Source: Turnera subulata
Lineage: Eukaryota; Streptophyta; Magnoliopsida; Malpighiales; Passifloraceae
NCBI GenBank assembly: GCA_028386065.3
Contig: JAKUCV010001934.1
Span: 227,580-291,579, forward strand
Length of the DNA stretch: 64,000 bases
Direction: 5' to 3'
Made by a program: the position numbers and the translations under genes. The notes under the pieces are model-generated. The model saw only the letters and a program-made list of their open reading frames with translations, was not told the origin of the DNA and did not search any database. This document shows, one piece after another, positions 1-13,292 of the stretch. Numbering within the stretch: position 1 is the first letter of the stretch; each line of letters starts with the position of its first letter.

Positions 1-1330
1 ATCAACCAAGCCATTAGGCACATCAAAGCAATCCAATCCTTCTATTTAGAACCCTTGGGCATCAAGGGTTCCTACTGCCCTGTTACAAACATACAAATAG
101 ACATCATAACTCAATCATAGCAGCCATAGAATATAAACCACAAAACAACCTTACATTTGCTCGGGTAGAATCTGCCCTGCAGCAGCAGAAACTTCACCGA
201 GCTTAAACACGCACCTACATGCAGAACCGACCTCGGGCATCAACACCAAAGTTGTAGCCCTGGCTCGTAGCTTTCCAGAGTCACTAAAAACACCCTAGTA
301 CAAGGTCTGTAGCTTCAGATATGGCTCAGACACCAACTCGGGTCAAGCAGCTAGTCTGCTGCAGAATAGTGAATTTGAAGAGCGCATAACTCTCTCAGTT
401 CAGCTCCAAAATCCACCAAACCGGTTTCATATGAAAGCTATGGGTGTTATCTAACTACGGGCTTTGGTTTCACTCAATGCTATCTGGTGGTTTGGCCGGA
501 ATCACTATTTTAGTGGCCAGGGGTCTCTCTGGCCGAGAGCAGAACCCCTAGGCTCACTCTCCTCCTTTCCCCTCTTTTCTCTCCTTCTCTCTCTCTCTAT
601 CCTTAGCCACGATTTTAATCTGATCAGAATTGGAGAGAGAAGCCTGGTTTCACCCCTTAAGTGATGGTAAGTAGGTGACTAAGCACCTACTTGCCACACT
701 TGCCAACTTGGTGCCACTTGCACTAAGTTTGTGCCACCTCATGCTTAGTTGTGGCCAATTGGCCTATGCCACACAAGCTGCTAGTTTGCACACCTAAGGC
801 TTCCAGCACCTTATTCCCAATCTACTTGGCTCATTCTGATTGGTCGGTTTGGCCAATCGCACACTCGGGCACCATCGGGCCTAATTGTGCACCAACGGGC
901 ATACCGGTGCCCCAGTTGTGCACCATTTCGCACCAAATCGAGCCAACCGATAATCCCTTTGGCCAATCGTGCCTCTAGTGAATCTAGTACACCAAATAAT
1001 CACATTTCTATTGTTTCCCACCATTTACCGACCGATAGGATAAATAGAGCACTCGGGACACCAAACTAGGCCAACCCGTGCCTTCGGATCACTACGAGCC
1101 CATTTGAGTGCACTAGGCCAAGCCTATGCTCTCCATTACTCTCAATCCGACACTAGCACATATTACCAAGCCTAAACCCATACTAATTTCCACACCAACA
1201 CTATTAACATTTCCCACTTTCTGTTGAATACCCAATCCAACATACTCAAACGTCCCGGAAGGCCAAGCTACACCCGGTTCTCATCTTGTAAATTCTTCTC
1301 TATATTCTAGGGTGTACCTGGGGTATCACA
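1..1330 (-). repeat. 3' LTR of element F (partial)
   Basis: This direct repeat of about 4242-5572 runs to the left window edge. On the minus strand it begins TGTGATACCCC next to a polypurine tract. Short plus-strand reading frames inside it are duplicated in both LTR copies and show no recognisable domain. Confidence 0.8.
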
Positions 1331-3490
1331 TCATCCCCTCCTTCAAGAAATTTCATCCTCAAAATTCAGATGTTACCCTAACCTCAAAGACAACATCAAT
1401 TTTTATATGTAACTTTCAACCATCTTCCTAAATATACTCATATGCCATCCTATTGTTCCTCAATCATTTCAAGCTCTACCTTTAGTAGATTACTCAACTA
1501 TAACTCAATCCAATATATCTTCAAGTTGTTTACCTCGAAATTCATTCTTAAATTCAACCTCAACTCCTTACTTAGATACCTCAAGTGACATATCGATTTC
1601 ATCAATATACATCCGATACTCCCTCATGGTCACGTCTCATTATAATCCATTTCACTTATCTCGACAACTCAATCGCAATGTATATATTCTAGTTCTCTCA
1701 ACTATCTATCACTTCTCATTACTGTACAAATGGATAGGCTAAACGGTACTTATGCTTAACATGCTTATTTCTTGCCTTCAAAAATATTTTCCAAAACAAT
1801 AATTGCAAAAACGTTATAAGTTGTGGCCACATTGTCTAAGTGAACAAAACTTTGCGATGTACCGTTAGCCTTCCAAAAGTAACCACACAAGTCTCCACTT
1901 AACTTCCCCACATGATACATCACTCAATAAGCTACTAAAATATATATTCCCATTCTCTCATCACTGGTAACTTCTATGTCTTATTCACTCCACAACGGTG
2001 CACTATCCACACACAACTGCACCAATTGACCAGCGAGGTCAACTACCCCAACCGAACCATAAAATGTGCTATTCGCACGTTGGTGTGTGCACTGGCACTT
2101 TAATCTGCCAACTAAGCCAATTGCCCCAACTAGGTCACAAAGTGCACTACTCTCGCACTATGCACACCAATTGCACCGACTAAACCACCGAAATATCCCA
2201 ATCGGGCCAACTAGACAACCGTAAGCCTATTTGCATCTCAAACAAGCCAACCATGCTTCCGCAGTGCAACTCCGCTTACACCTCAACTCATACTCTTTCT
2301 CTAAATAACTCGACCTCTAAACTTAATATCATCTCCCAAACATTACTAAACTCAAGGGTTCCTGTAACATGATACTTCTTCTTTATGATTAGGTAGATAA
2401 CTCATAAAGATACACAATACTTCATGCTCATGTCCAAATCCTTCCATATACTTTTTTGAACCTAAACAATCCTTAATCTCACTCCAACTAAACTTGACCA
2501 ACTCTAGGTAGTCTAGGGTGTCACCTGTACTCTAACATATGCTAATCACCCACTTCACCCATAAACGCCATCTTTTCCCCTTACTACTTATAACACTTAA
2601 AATTTTAACATAACCGTTAATCATGCTCTAGTACAAGCTCTAAACCAAAATTCCAAAAGCACATCCTATTCCTTCATACCTTACTCACCCTTAGAATCCG
2701 CAATACTATCTACTACCCTTCCTTTACTAATGTCGAGTTATGACTCGCAAACTACAATACCACCCCTTTATACTCACACATCCTCTCATAAAGTTCTTTT
2801 CTCGTACCTTAATTCTACTTCGATTCAAAATATCTCGATCCATCATTAATCTTATTCCGCCATCCTTTACACATCTTTAAAACCATAAAACCATTACTCA
2901 CTTCCCTTAGCACTTTATTCGCAACTGTTCCAAGCCGACATAACCTGTCCACGAGTTCCCCGAGCTACACATCAACCAAACGTCAAACACAACAACATAT
3001 AGCACACATATAGCACATAATTAAAACAAACGCCTCTCACCGAAACCCGAACCTCTAAATCGATGGGTACTAGCCAAAAGACTCAACAACCTATGCCCCT
3101 CTAGCAAAATTACTTAACCATACCTCGATGCCATTTCTTTCACACCTAACTGACATGGACACCTAACCTTTTCAAAAAGAAATTCCGTTACCATCACATT
3201 TGACATGACATGACACACACTTTGATAAAACTTATGCTGCACTACCAAAACTATCACACGCTTTTGGAAGCAAAAAGTCATGACATCAGACAATTCTCAA
3301 ATAAACATGCTCCGCTACAAATTCTATCATGCTCCCGCTAAGCGCGACCGGCCAGGTACCTTGCGCACCACCATGTGCCACAAGGCACCCAAAGGCCTTT
3401 CATGGAGTCAGCTAGAAGCTCGCTGCCTCTGCCTTGCGGGTTACTAACCTCATAAGCGCAACGTTAATGGAAGCGTACCAACAAACAAAT
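1331..3490 (-). other. internal region of element F, no coding capacity seen
   Basis: About 2.1 kb of AT-rich sequence without a recognisable gag or pol reading frame. The end next to the 3' LTR carries the gypsy-like tail and polypurine tract. A possible primer-binding site (minus strand TGGTACGCTTCC, about 3470-3482) marks the right edge, but this is tentative, so the boundary with the 5' LTR is approximate. Confidence 0.5.
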
Positions 3491-5572
3491 GCAAAGGCAG
3501 CAAAGATAATGAAAAGTATTAAAACCCATTTATAAACAAAACTCCACTAATGGTATAAGACTCTTGCTATAAAGGGGGACTAGCACTTGCTATACAAAGA
3601 CATAACCTTCATATACAATCCAATACAATAAATTAATAAAAGAGTCCGACTCAGCTATACCAATCGTCCTACAACCCGCGCACTCAATCTCGCACCTGTA
3701 AGACAAGGGAAGGAAATAGGGGGGGTGAGTCCACTGACTCAATAAGCAGGTGACCATACAAGCAACAGTAATGATACACACAAGAGGCAACAACATTCAA
3801 CAGCTTTACATCAATGCACCGTGATCAGCCCACGGGTAAGCTATCGTGAAGTTGTATTAAGCCTACCTGCGTGATCTGGTAGCCATTTCCAACAATGTTA
3901 CTCCTTAGCCCACAGCCACGGGAAGTGCTCGTGACTTGCTACCAAACCACACACGACGCCCAGTATAACCCCACCATCATCTCATATGACCAAGCAGCCC
4001 AGGGGCACTGCAGGGTCCATCATCAACATCAATATCATCTTATGCCAATGTCATGGATGCATATGTAATGCATGAAATGCACAGCCCGATTATCGGACTC
4101 GTCAACAAGACAAGGCATCATCATCTTATCATCAACTTTGCATCATTGGTGCCATCAAATAGCATATTGGGTCATCAACCAACAAGCTAGCACCATCAAC
4201 CATCACATTATGGCAACCAAACTTACCAAACCATTAGACACATCAACCAAGCCATTAGGCACATCAAAGCAATCCAATCCTTCTATTTAGAACCCTTGGG
4301 AATCTAAGGTTCCTACTGCCCTATTACAAACATAAAAATAGACATCATAACTCAATCATAGCAGCCATAGAATATAAACCACAAATCAACCTTACAGCAG
4401 CTCGGGTAGAATCTGCCCTGCAGCAGCAGAAATTTCACCGAGCTTAAACACGCACCTACAGGAAGAACCAACTCGGGCATCAACATCAAAGTTGTAGCCC
4501 TACCTCGTAGCTTTCCAGAGTCATTGAGAACACCCTAATACAAGTTCTGTAGCTTCAGATATGGCTCAGAAACCAACTCGGGTCAAGCAGCTAGTCTGCT
4601 GCAGAATAGTGAATTTGAAGAGCATATAACTCTCTCAGTTAAGCTCCAAAATCCACCAAACCGGTTTCATATGAAAGTTATGGGTGTTATCTAACTACGG
4701 GCTTTGGTTTCAAGCAATTCTATTCGGTGGTTTGGCCGGAATCACTATTTTAGTGGCCAGGGGTCTCTCTGGACGAGAGCAGAACCCCTAGGCTCACTCT
4801 CCTCCTTTCCCCTCTTTTCTCTCCTTCTCTCTCTCTCTCTATCCTTAGCCACGATTTTAATCTGATCAGAATTGGAGAGAGAAGCCTGGTTTCACCCCTT
4901 AAGTGATGGTAAGTAGGTGACTAAGCACCTACTTGCCACACTTGCCAACTTGGTGCCACTTGCACCAAGTTTGTGCCACCTCATGCTTAGTTGTGGCCAA
5001 TTGGCCTATGCCACACAAGCTGCTAGCTTGCACACCTAAGGCTTCCAGCACCTTATTCCCAATCTACTTGGCTCATTCTGATTGGTCGGTTTGGCCAATC
5101 GCACACTCGGGCACCATCGGGCCTAATTGTGCACCAACGGGCATACCGGTGCCCCAGTTGTGCACCATTTCGCACCAAATCGAGCCAACCGATAATCCCC
5201 TTGGCCAATCGTGCCTCCAGTGAATCTAGTACACCAAATAATCACATTTCCATTGTTTCCCACCATTTACCGACCGATAGGATAAATCGAGCACTCGGGA
5301 CACCAAACTAGGCCAACCCGTGCCTTCGGATCACTACGAGCCCATTTGAGTGCACTAGGCCAAGCCTATGCTCACCATTACTCTCAATCCGACACCAGCA
5401 CATGTTACCAAGCCTAAACCCATACTAATGTCCACACCAACACTATTAACATTTCCCACTTTCTGTCGGATACCCAATCCAACATACTCAAACGTCCCGG
5501 AAGGCCAAGCTACACCCGGTTCTCATCTTGTAAATTCTTCTATATATTCTAGGGTGTACCTGGGGTATCACA
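3491..5572 (-). repeat. 5' LTR of element F
   Basis: The right edge at 5572 (minus-strand TGTGATACCCC) is clear. Bases 4242-5572 are verified against 1-1330. The left part contains the block GGTGAGTCCACTGACTC near 3724, like the GGTGAGTCCGAAGTGC block in the LTRs of elements A, B and D. This argues that the LTR extends to about 3490, where the window cannot confirm it. Confidence 0.6.
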
Positions 5573-6962
5573 ATTATTATCTATCAAAATATATATATTA
5601 ATCATATGCTATATATGTTATTTCCAGAAAATATATATTCATAAAAACTGATTTCTGAAAATAAATACAAATTTATAAATATACATATATTTTCTAAAGA
5701 CAAAATATATTTTAAAAAACTATTATATAACAACATAATTATATACTTTTCAGAAATATGAATTATGTATACTATATATATTTTTACAAAGGTAGTTATC
5801 ATAATTTCCCAGGGAAAATAATATATTTTTAAAATTTCCAGAAATTATTTTCATGGTATATATATTTTTCCAAATAATAGTAGTTTTTTTTCCAAAACAT
5901 AACTTAATTATTTATCAAAGTATATACATTTATATTTTCTCAAAGTACCAGAATTAAATTGATCATAAATTTCTTAAAGTGAATATATATTTTTTTTGAA
6001 AATTAAATACCAGAATAATTATATATATACAGATATATATATATATATATATTAAAAAAAACAAACCCAACCCGGCAACCCAGAACCCAGGGAAGGCGCG
6101 ACCCGGCCGCGACCCGCCCAGATGAATCGGGTTCTTACCTAGCAGCGGCGGTCGGCGGTGCGACAATGCGAGGGAAGGCTAGCGCGGAGTCGGCGACATC
6201 GAGGCGACTCCATGGGCGGTGGAAAGGAGGCGGAAGGCTGACGGTGTCGTCGTCAGCGGCGCTGTGAGCAAGAACCACGGGTTTCGCCGCGGGTCAACGG
6301 CCACTGACGGCGCGTCGAGCGGCGGAGGGCGACAGGGGCAACGTGGCTGAGCTCGCGACAGCACGGCGAAGAGGCTGGTGGCGGCGGTGTGTCGAGAGGC
6401 GGCGCCGATCTCTTCGACATCCACAGTGACCCGAGGGTGGCTACTGTTCACTCGGGTTTCTTCTTTTTCCCTATTTTCTTTCTATTTTTTTCTATTTTCT
6501 GTTTTGAATTTATTTTTTTCTTTTCTTTTTTTTCATTCTTTCTTTTTTTCCCTCTCTGTTTTTTTCTGGTTTTTCTTTTTTTTCCCTTTTTTTCATCCTT
6601 TTTTTTTTCCTTTTTCTCTTTTTTTTCTCTCTTCTTTTCTCTTTTTTTTTCTTTCCTTCCTCTCCTCTTCCTTTCTTCCTCTGCTTCCTGCCTCTTTTAT
6701 ACACAAAACTTAGCCGCCATCAATAATGCAGGCGGGTCCGACCCGGACCAGAAAATAACTAATACCTTCTTAGTTATTTTCCGGTGTGATTTTTCAGAGG
6801 ATTCCGGGACCCGAAAAATACCAACTTAGGTCCGAAAAATTCACGAAAAAAATCCCAAGCGCGGGAAAAGACTCTGTTACGAATCCCAATTCATTCGGTA
6901 AATCACTGTAAAAAGACTTTTACAGTCCCGGTAAAAATCCAAATTTTTACCGGGCTGTTACA
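5573..6962 (-). repeat. LTR of element E (minus), interrupted by element F
   Basis: Read on the minus strand from 6962, this starts TGTAACAGCCCGG and follows the element A LTR layout: a TATA box (complement of 6695-6701, TATAAAA), a long purine tract (pyrimidines on the plus strand, 6447-6690), a GC-rich block, a splice-donor-like CTAG/GTAAGAA at 6138/6139, then AT-rich sequence. It is cut off at 5573 by element F. The rest lies left of the window. Confidence 0.75.
6447..6690. repeat. pyrimidine-rich low-complexity tract in LTR E
   Basis: Nearly pure C/T on the plus strand (A/G on the LTR strand). The same tract type recurs at the same LTR position in D (7376-7661), X2 (about 9964-10285) and both LTRs of A (about 15617-15754 and 20770-20913). 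Reading frames called here are low-complexity and not genes. Confidence 0.8.
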
Positions 6963-7041
6963 GTATACCAGAAGCTCATCATGGTAGGACCCACGGATAA
7001 GACGAAATTTCGAGGACGAAATTTTTTTAAGGTGGGTAGAA
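6963..7041 (+). other. 3' internal end and polypurine tract of element D
   Basis: This short stretch separates LTR E (minus) from LTR D (plus). It contains a gypsy-like tail (TTTCGAGGACGAAATT) and the polypurine tract AAGGTGGGTAGAA directly before TGTAAC. It matches the stretch before the 3' LTR of element A (about 20385-20444), including GTAGGACCCACGG. Element E appears to have inserted here, with TSD candidate GTATA at 6963. Confidence 0.75.
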
Positions 7042-7865
7042 TGTAACAACCCGGGTAAAAGTTTGGATTTTTACCGGGACTGTAAAAGTCTTTTACAGTG
7101 ATTTACTGAATGAATTAATCTTGGGTAATTAATTCAAGGTAAATCGAGCATCGTTTTTCGAAACCGAGGTTTTTCCCGCGCTCGTTATTTTTTCGTGGAT
7201 TTTTCGGACCAAAGTTGGTGTTTTTCGGGTCCCGGAATCCTCAGAAAAATTACACCGAAAGATAACAAGGGGGTATGTAGTTATTTTCTGGTCCGGTCTG
7301 GACACGACCTTGCATTATTGAGCCGCCTCAATAATGCAAGGCGGCGCCACCTTTGCTGCTGTGCACAACGTTATAAAGAGGAAGAAAGCAGGAGAAGAGA
7401 AGAGGAGGAGAAGAGAAAGAAAAAAAAGAGAGAAAAGAATAGAGGAAAAAAAAAAGAAAGAAAAGAAAGAAAAAGGAAAGGAAAAAAAAAAAGAGAAGAA
7501 AAGAAAGAAAGAGAAAAAAAGGGAAAAAAGGGAAAAATCGAGAGAGGAGAAGAAAAATAAGAGAGAAAAAAAAAGAAGAAGGAAATCAGAAAATAGAAAA
7601 AGAAAATAAGGAAAAAAAGAAAAATGAAAAAAAGAAAAATACAGAAAAAGGAAAAAAAAAGGGGGGATGCACAGTGGCACCACCTTCCTCCCGAGCCTTC
7701 AATGTTCACGATTTGGAGTTCCCCGCCGCTTCCCGACACACCGCCGCCACCTTGGCCTTCTCCTCACCGTCGCCGACCGAACGGCACTGCCCCTGAGCTC
7801 TTCCGTCGCCGGAAAAGCCGCGACGCGACGTTCACCCGCGGATCCAGCTTCTCCTGCGCTCCTGC

Positions 7866-10800
7866 TGAAACACCCCGACCCAAATTTACCCTATATACAG
7901 TATTTAGCTAACAACAGTGCCGACATGTGGCACAGGCAGTAAATACAAAAGAAAATCCGGCCCAACGGCCTAAAAACAATATCATAATACCCGACTTCGG
8001 GAATCTCAATAACAATAACACAGCGGAAGGATTGAAATACTCAAGACACCATAAGCAAAACCTGATGCAATCTATTGGATCCGAGTACTGCTCGAGGGTA
8101 CACAGCAGCCTGCCCCGTACGTTTCTGTTCCACAAACAACTCTTCCTACGGGATGAAAGCCCGCAGGTGAGGGGTGAGTCCGAAGTGCCCACCGACGAAG
8201 GATAAACATAGATATGCAGGCAACTATAGTACTTTCGAAGTAAATACAGACAAGGACAACACAAAGATTCTTCTAAAATACAACCGAGCCAAGACTAAAA
8301 GAATATTTATTATTATTACCAATTTTATCTTCCGGGCCCCTGTCACTGGACAAGCTAGGGTCGTACCTGGTTATTAACTAATTCCGGATGCCAGGCCAAA
8401 ACACAATCTGGGATCAACATCCCAATAACAACAATCCGGGATCAACATCCTAATATCCACATCATCCAGGATCAACATCCCCAAGAACCAAATCATCCGG
8501 GATCAACATCACCAATAACCAAACCAAACCGGCCATGACACCACAGAACTAGCCTCTAATCATCTAGTCGTACCACTACTTTCCACGTGACAATTATATC
8601 ATCATCTCAAATTCAATCAAATTCCACTACTCTTTCATCAATTATTCAATTTTCTATTATCTCAGATTAATCCACAGACTCATCCAATCAACAATCTCAT
8701 ATCACCAATTATACACAATAAACAGTTCAACGATTACTCACAATACCACAGACCAACAATAAAATCCAGCAACATCAACAGCAAAAACCACAACAATCAA
8801 ATAACAATCAATAACCATCTCAGCAGTTCAATCAAACAACAAAAATACACACACAGTATTACGGGCACATATCCAAGGTTATCCATCCTCACCTGATGTG
8901 TCTCTGAAACTGCTATCCGGTCAAACCTTGATACCCTATATGTATATACATAGCAACACAATCACTTATAATGCACCGACAAGATGATTATGCATGATGC
9001 CGGTTTAACTCTTATTAGACGGCTTATCTGTTCATTTTACTATCTCCATAATTATCTTATTACCAAACAGTTCATCCGACTTGGTGGCAATTAACTGATA
9101 AAGTATATCCCGCCAACATTTCAAAACATACTTAATTTTAAATCAAAGCCGAACCGAGCGTCCAAGCCGGCACCTCGGCTCTTAGGCTGCTTATGACAAG
9201 AAAGCGTATATATATACGTACACTTATATGTAATGTATATTTAAGAAAATATATTTGCAAATAAATCAAGTTACGAACCGTTAAATTCTCATAGTCCTTA
9301 CGACGTAAATGATATTATTCCCGATTAAATACTAAATACTTATATGTTTTATAAACAATAATTATATAATAATAGAAACGATAAATACGTCAAAATATTA
9401 TTTAAATACTATATCCTATAGTAACTCATTTAATGGAAATTATCTCCAACGGTATGAAATTAACATAGCCGATGTATGGTATAAAATAATTATAACGTAA
9501 CGTTGTAAATTTATAAATACGTGTACGTATATATTCGATAGAGTAAAGATAATACTAATAATACCATTATTACGTTAGCAAAATACCCCGGTAAGTTAAT
9601 AAACATAGCATAGTCATAAAATAGATTTTGTACGGTTATATACATATTTGTAACAGCCCGGGTAAAAATTTTGATTTTTACCGGGACTGTAAAAATCTTT
9701 TTACCGTGATTTACTGTTGAATTAATCTTGGGTAATTAATTCAAGGTAAATCGGGCGTTGTTTTTCGAAACTGAGAGTTTTCCCGCGCTCGTGATTTTTC
9801 CGTGGATTTTTCGGACCTAAGTTGGTATTTTTCGGGTCCCGGAATTTTCGAAAAAATCACACCGGAAAATAACTAAGGGGGTATCAGTTATTTTCTGGTC
9901 CGGACTGGACTCGCTTAATAATGCAGTTAAGGATTCACATGATTAACAGTATCATCACCGTTCTATGAAAGAAGCATAGAAAGAAGAAACCAGGAGAGGA
10001 AGAGGAGAAGAAAAAGAAAAAGAGAGAAAAAAAGAAAAGAGATAAAAAGAAAAACAGAGAAAAGAAGAAAAGAAAAAAAAAAGAAAGGAAAAAGGAAAAA
10101 AAGAGAGAAAAGAAAAGAAAAAAAAATAGGAAAACAGAAAAATACAAAGAGAGGAAAAGGAAAAAAAAAAGAAGACGAAAAAAAACAAAAGGAAAATCGG
10201 AAAATAGAAAAAAAGGAAGAAAAAAAGGGAAGAAAATAGAGAAAATACAAAAAAAAGAAAGAAAAAAAAAGATAATAGGAGTGAAAAGTAGTCACCCCGG
10301 AGCTCCTCTGCCACTGTATACGAGACGGAGTTCCCCGCCGCAGATCGTCTCACTACCGCCGCCATGGATCTCGCCATACCGTCGCCTATCGGCCGCCGCT
10401 GACCCCGTCGACTTCCAACTGCCGACGCGCCGCCAGCCGCCATAGACCCGAGGAGCAGACCCGCGGATCTCCTTCTCCGCGCCGCTGACGACGACACCGG
10501 CGACGCCGCGCCTCCTTTCCGCCGCCCTCGCGCCGCACCAGGTCACCTGATGCCGCAGCTGAGTTCGCCTTTCCTTCCCTCAGCCTGTTGTCGCGGCGCC
10601 GCCCCTATACCCGCTGGTTGGATATCAGGCAGTTTCCCGAGGAGCCGGTGTCGGACCGGTCATTATTTCCGGAGTTGAGTAATCGGCCAAGGTGAGGATG
10701 GATTTCCTTCAATATGTGTCTGTATTACTCGGTTATTGTGCTTGATGTTTATTGCATTGTTGTTGGATGCATTTGCTGTGATTGTGGTCGGGATGTTTAT

Positions 10801-11991
10801 CCCATGTTGGTTTTTGGGATGTTTATCCCCGTGTTGATTTTCTGTGTCCTTTGGAATAAGTATAATGGATTAATTAATAAATTGAGATAAGGATGTCGAT
10901 CCTTGATTTGGATAGGGATGTCTATCGCAGGTATTTTGGTTAAGGATGTTGATCCCTGTGATTGGGTTTTGATGACGATGATATAATTGTCACGTGATAG
11001 GTAGTGGTACAACTCGATGGTTTAAGACTGTTTCGTGGTGGCCTTGACCTGGGTTCTTGTGATAAGCATGTCTATACTTGGGATGTCTATCCCGTGATTA
11101 TTTTTGGGATGTCTATCCCTGGGTTCGTATTTTTGGGATGTCGATCCCTGGGTTCTCTGGACTTGGTCTGGCACCCGGAATATGTTGATAACCAGGTCTG
11201 ACCCTAGCTTATCCGTGACGGGGCCCGGAAAGATAAAATTGGAAAAGAAAGGGAAAGGGAGAGAAAAGAAGCAGGGATGAGGGGTCACGGGAAAGAGAAG
11301 CAGGAAGTGACAAGAAAAGAAAAGGAGAAGGGGCCCAGCGGCTGAAGGTAAAGGAGAAGGAGAAAAGAAAGAAAAGAAAGGGAAAGGGAGAGAAAAGAAA
11401 GGAAGAATGGCCACGTGGCAAGCCACGATTGGCCGAACCGGATTTCCGTCCCGAGTCCGAAAATACAACTTGGGCTCGGAAAATCCGATAAATACCCCTG
11501 AGCGTCGTCCAAGTCTCGGAATTGAAAACCGAGGCTCGGTTAGTTAACAGATACTCCCGAGCGTCATGTATCCTCGGTGATCGAAACGAGGCTCGGTTAT
11601 TCCCAGAAAAACCCTCGGTAAAATTCGGTCCGATAGAATTCATAGAAATACGACATTTAAATTTCTTTTTAAATTATAATTAGTAATATATGTGTAACTT
11701 ACATATCCAGCCAGAATATTTGTAAGTGTTTTATTATTTTTGTTGATTAGGAAAATAATATTAACAACGGTAATAATAACAATAATACTATTAATGTTGA
11801 TTAGAAAATAATAAGAGTAATGGTAACAAAAATAATTAAAAATTTTGAGAGCAACAAGGATAATAGTAGAAATAATGAAAATTGACTCGATTGATAGAAT
11901 TCTTGTTTGACCTCGATAAAAATTTTATTAACCACCGTAAAAGTCAAAACAGCTTCGTAAAAATCATGAAAATTTTACCCGAGTCGTTACA
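7866..11991 (-). repeat. 3' LTR of element B, interrupted by X2 and partly deleted
   Basis: Bases 7866-9648 match 13293-14789 and continue like 23198-23430. After the X2 insertion, 11244-11991 matches about 25200-25937. The counterpart of about 23440-25200 in the other LTR is missing here, so the junction at 11243 joins truncated X2 to a truncated LTR. Confidence 0.8.
9649..11243 (+). repeat. X2: truncated, intron-less LTR copy of the A/D family
   Basis: This begins TGTAACAGCCCGGG and follows the element A LTR through the purine tract (about 9964-10285) and the GC-rich block to CCGCTGG at about 10616. It then continues directly with TTGGATATCAGGCAG. In element A these two sequences are separated by a 735-bp AT-rich block with GT...AG ends (16096-16830). 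In X2 that block is absent to within about 2 bases. The copy ends at AAAATTGG (about 11243), short of the normal LTR end. Confidence 0.8.
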
Positions 11992-13292
11992 TTCCACCCT
12001 CCTTAAAGAAATTTTGTCCTCGAAATTCACACCGTAATCCACTAATCCCTTAAACATATATATATAGTTATCATGATCATCAATCCTTCCACAATTCATA
12101 AAATCTATAAACTCCAAATTATCTCCCATCAATCATAATTAAATTCTCCAAATAAAGTTTCCAGATTATAACCCTTGAACCATGTCGACCATTACCTCAA
12201 AATTTATTACATAACTATCCATCAAATTGTATATATATATTTTTTTGATTACTTCTCCCAAACAATGTCGATCAATACTCCAGAATTTATTACTAACATA
12301 ATCATCCATCAAATAATATTTTTCTTCTAAATCCACCGAAACTAGCAAAGATCGTAACTTCGATTATAGCTCTTTAAATAATCCCTCAAATCATCAAACT
12401 TTTTTTTTAAGATTGAATCACCAAAATCATCAAATCATCGAACCCTTTTTTTTTAAGGAATAAATCACCTTTGACATCAAGAATTCCATGATCATTATTC
12501 CAATCCTCCAATCAAGTTATCACATCACAAACAACTTTAGTATCCAAGAATTATCAAATCATCAACCCATTTTTTAAAAGAAATCGAATCATCTTCAAAA
12601 TCATAGAATTTTCCAAGAATATCAATCCAATCCTCAACTCAAATTATCACGTCATAAACAAAGCAGTACCCAAAAAGTCATCAATTTATCACGTCATAAT
12701 GAAAACAGTACTCAAAAATCTTCATTTCTCACTTCTTTAAAGTCATATAATATCATACCATCACTTAAGGATATAAAAACCAAACCTATAATTAAATCTT
12801 ACTTGTTCTGTCGAAACTTCCAATGCACGGATACAACAAGGTAGACTTCTTGCCGTCTCAAGGTCCCTTATCTCACTGTTCTTCCCGGGCAACGACCATG
12901 TTTGGACTTTATAACAAAACCTTTAAAAGCATTTCATCATCAAAATCATAAAACTTTCCAAAAACAACAGTTATATCTTATAACCATATTCAACCCACAG
13001 CCTAAGTTGTAAATGTCATTTTATCAAAACTCATCCTTTAAAAACTTATCTTTCCAAAACTTGAGATCAACAAAACAACAGCATTGCTAGGTACGAAAGT
13101 ACGAATAACTTGTCTTCCAACTGTATTTATGAGAAAGTATACTCACATTTGAATGTTCTGCAGCAAGCTGGCGTCCCTCGACTGGATCCATTACGCACAA
13201 ACCATATGAATATGCATGCAATTATGATAATCATGTGGAGCGAGCTATGCATAACAAACACCAAGGACCTACAGCCCGCTCCGCTACCAAAA
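11992..13292 (-). other. internal region of element B
   Basis: About 1.3 kb, AT-rich, without a long reading frame. On the minus strand it starts with the primer-binding site and soon afterwards a short frame, MDPVEGRQL..., at about 13192-13160, which stops quickly. It ends with the gypsy-like tail NFEDKISL and a polypurine tract at about 11992-12030. It looks like a deletion derivative that kept only the cis signals. Confidence 0.7.
13278..13289 (-). promoter_or_regulatory. primer-binding site of element B
   Basis: The minus strand reads TGGTAGCGGAGC three bases after the 5' LTR end. It resembles the initiator-methionine tRNA site TGGTATCAGAGC used by many plant retrotransposons, with substitutions. 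The same variant is present in element A (17893-17904). Confidence 0.7.

Larger units (their letters stand above)
1..5572 (-). mobile_element. LTR retrotransposon F (non-coding, gypsy-type ends), left end outside window
   Basis: Bases 1-1330 recur almost unchanged at about 4242-5572, so these are the two LTRs of one element. The LTR starts TGTGATACCCC on the minus strand. Just upstream of the inner copy, the minus strand reads an EDE-like tail followed by GGAGGGGATGA, a polypurine tract that abuts the 3' LTR (1330). That fixes the element as minus-oriented with its 5' LTR on the right. The internal part (1331 to about 3490) has no long reading frame, so the element is non-autonomous. The two copies differ at only a few per cent of positions, which suggests a fairly recent insertion. 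It sits inside the LTR of element E; the flanking bases at 5573-5577 (ATTAT) should be the target duplication, but the partner lies outside the window. Confidence 0.8.

Noticed and set aside
6378..6829. Overlapping 60-146-codon frames on both strands rich in Phe/Ser/Leu or Lys/Glu/Arg
   Set aside because: They arise from pure pyrimidine/purine tracts in LTRs. The same happens at 7195-7739, 9935-10497, 15427-16095 and 20683-21256. No domain, and the frames differ between LTR copies.
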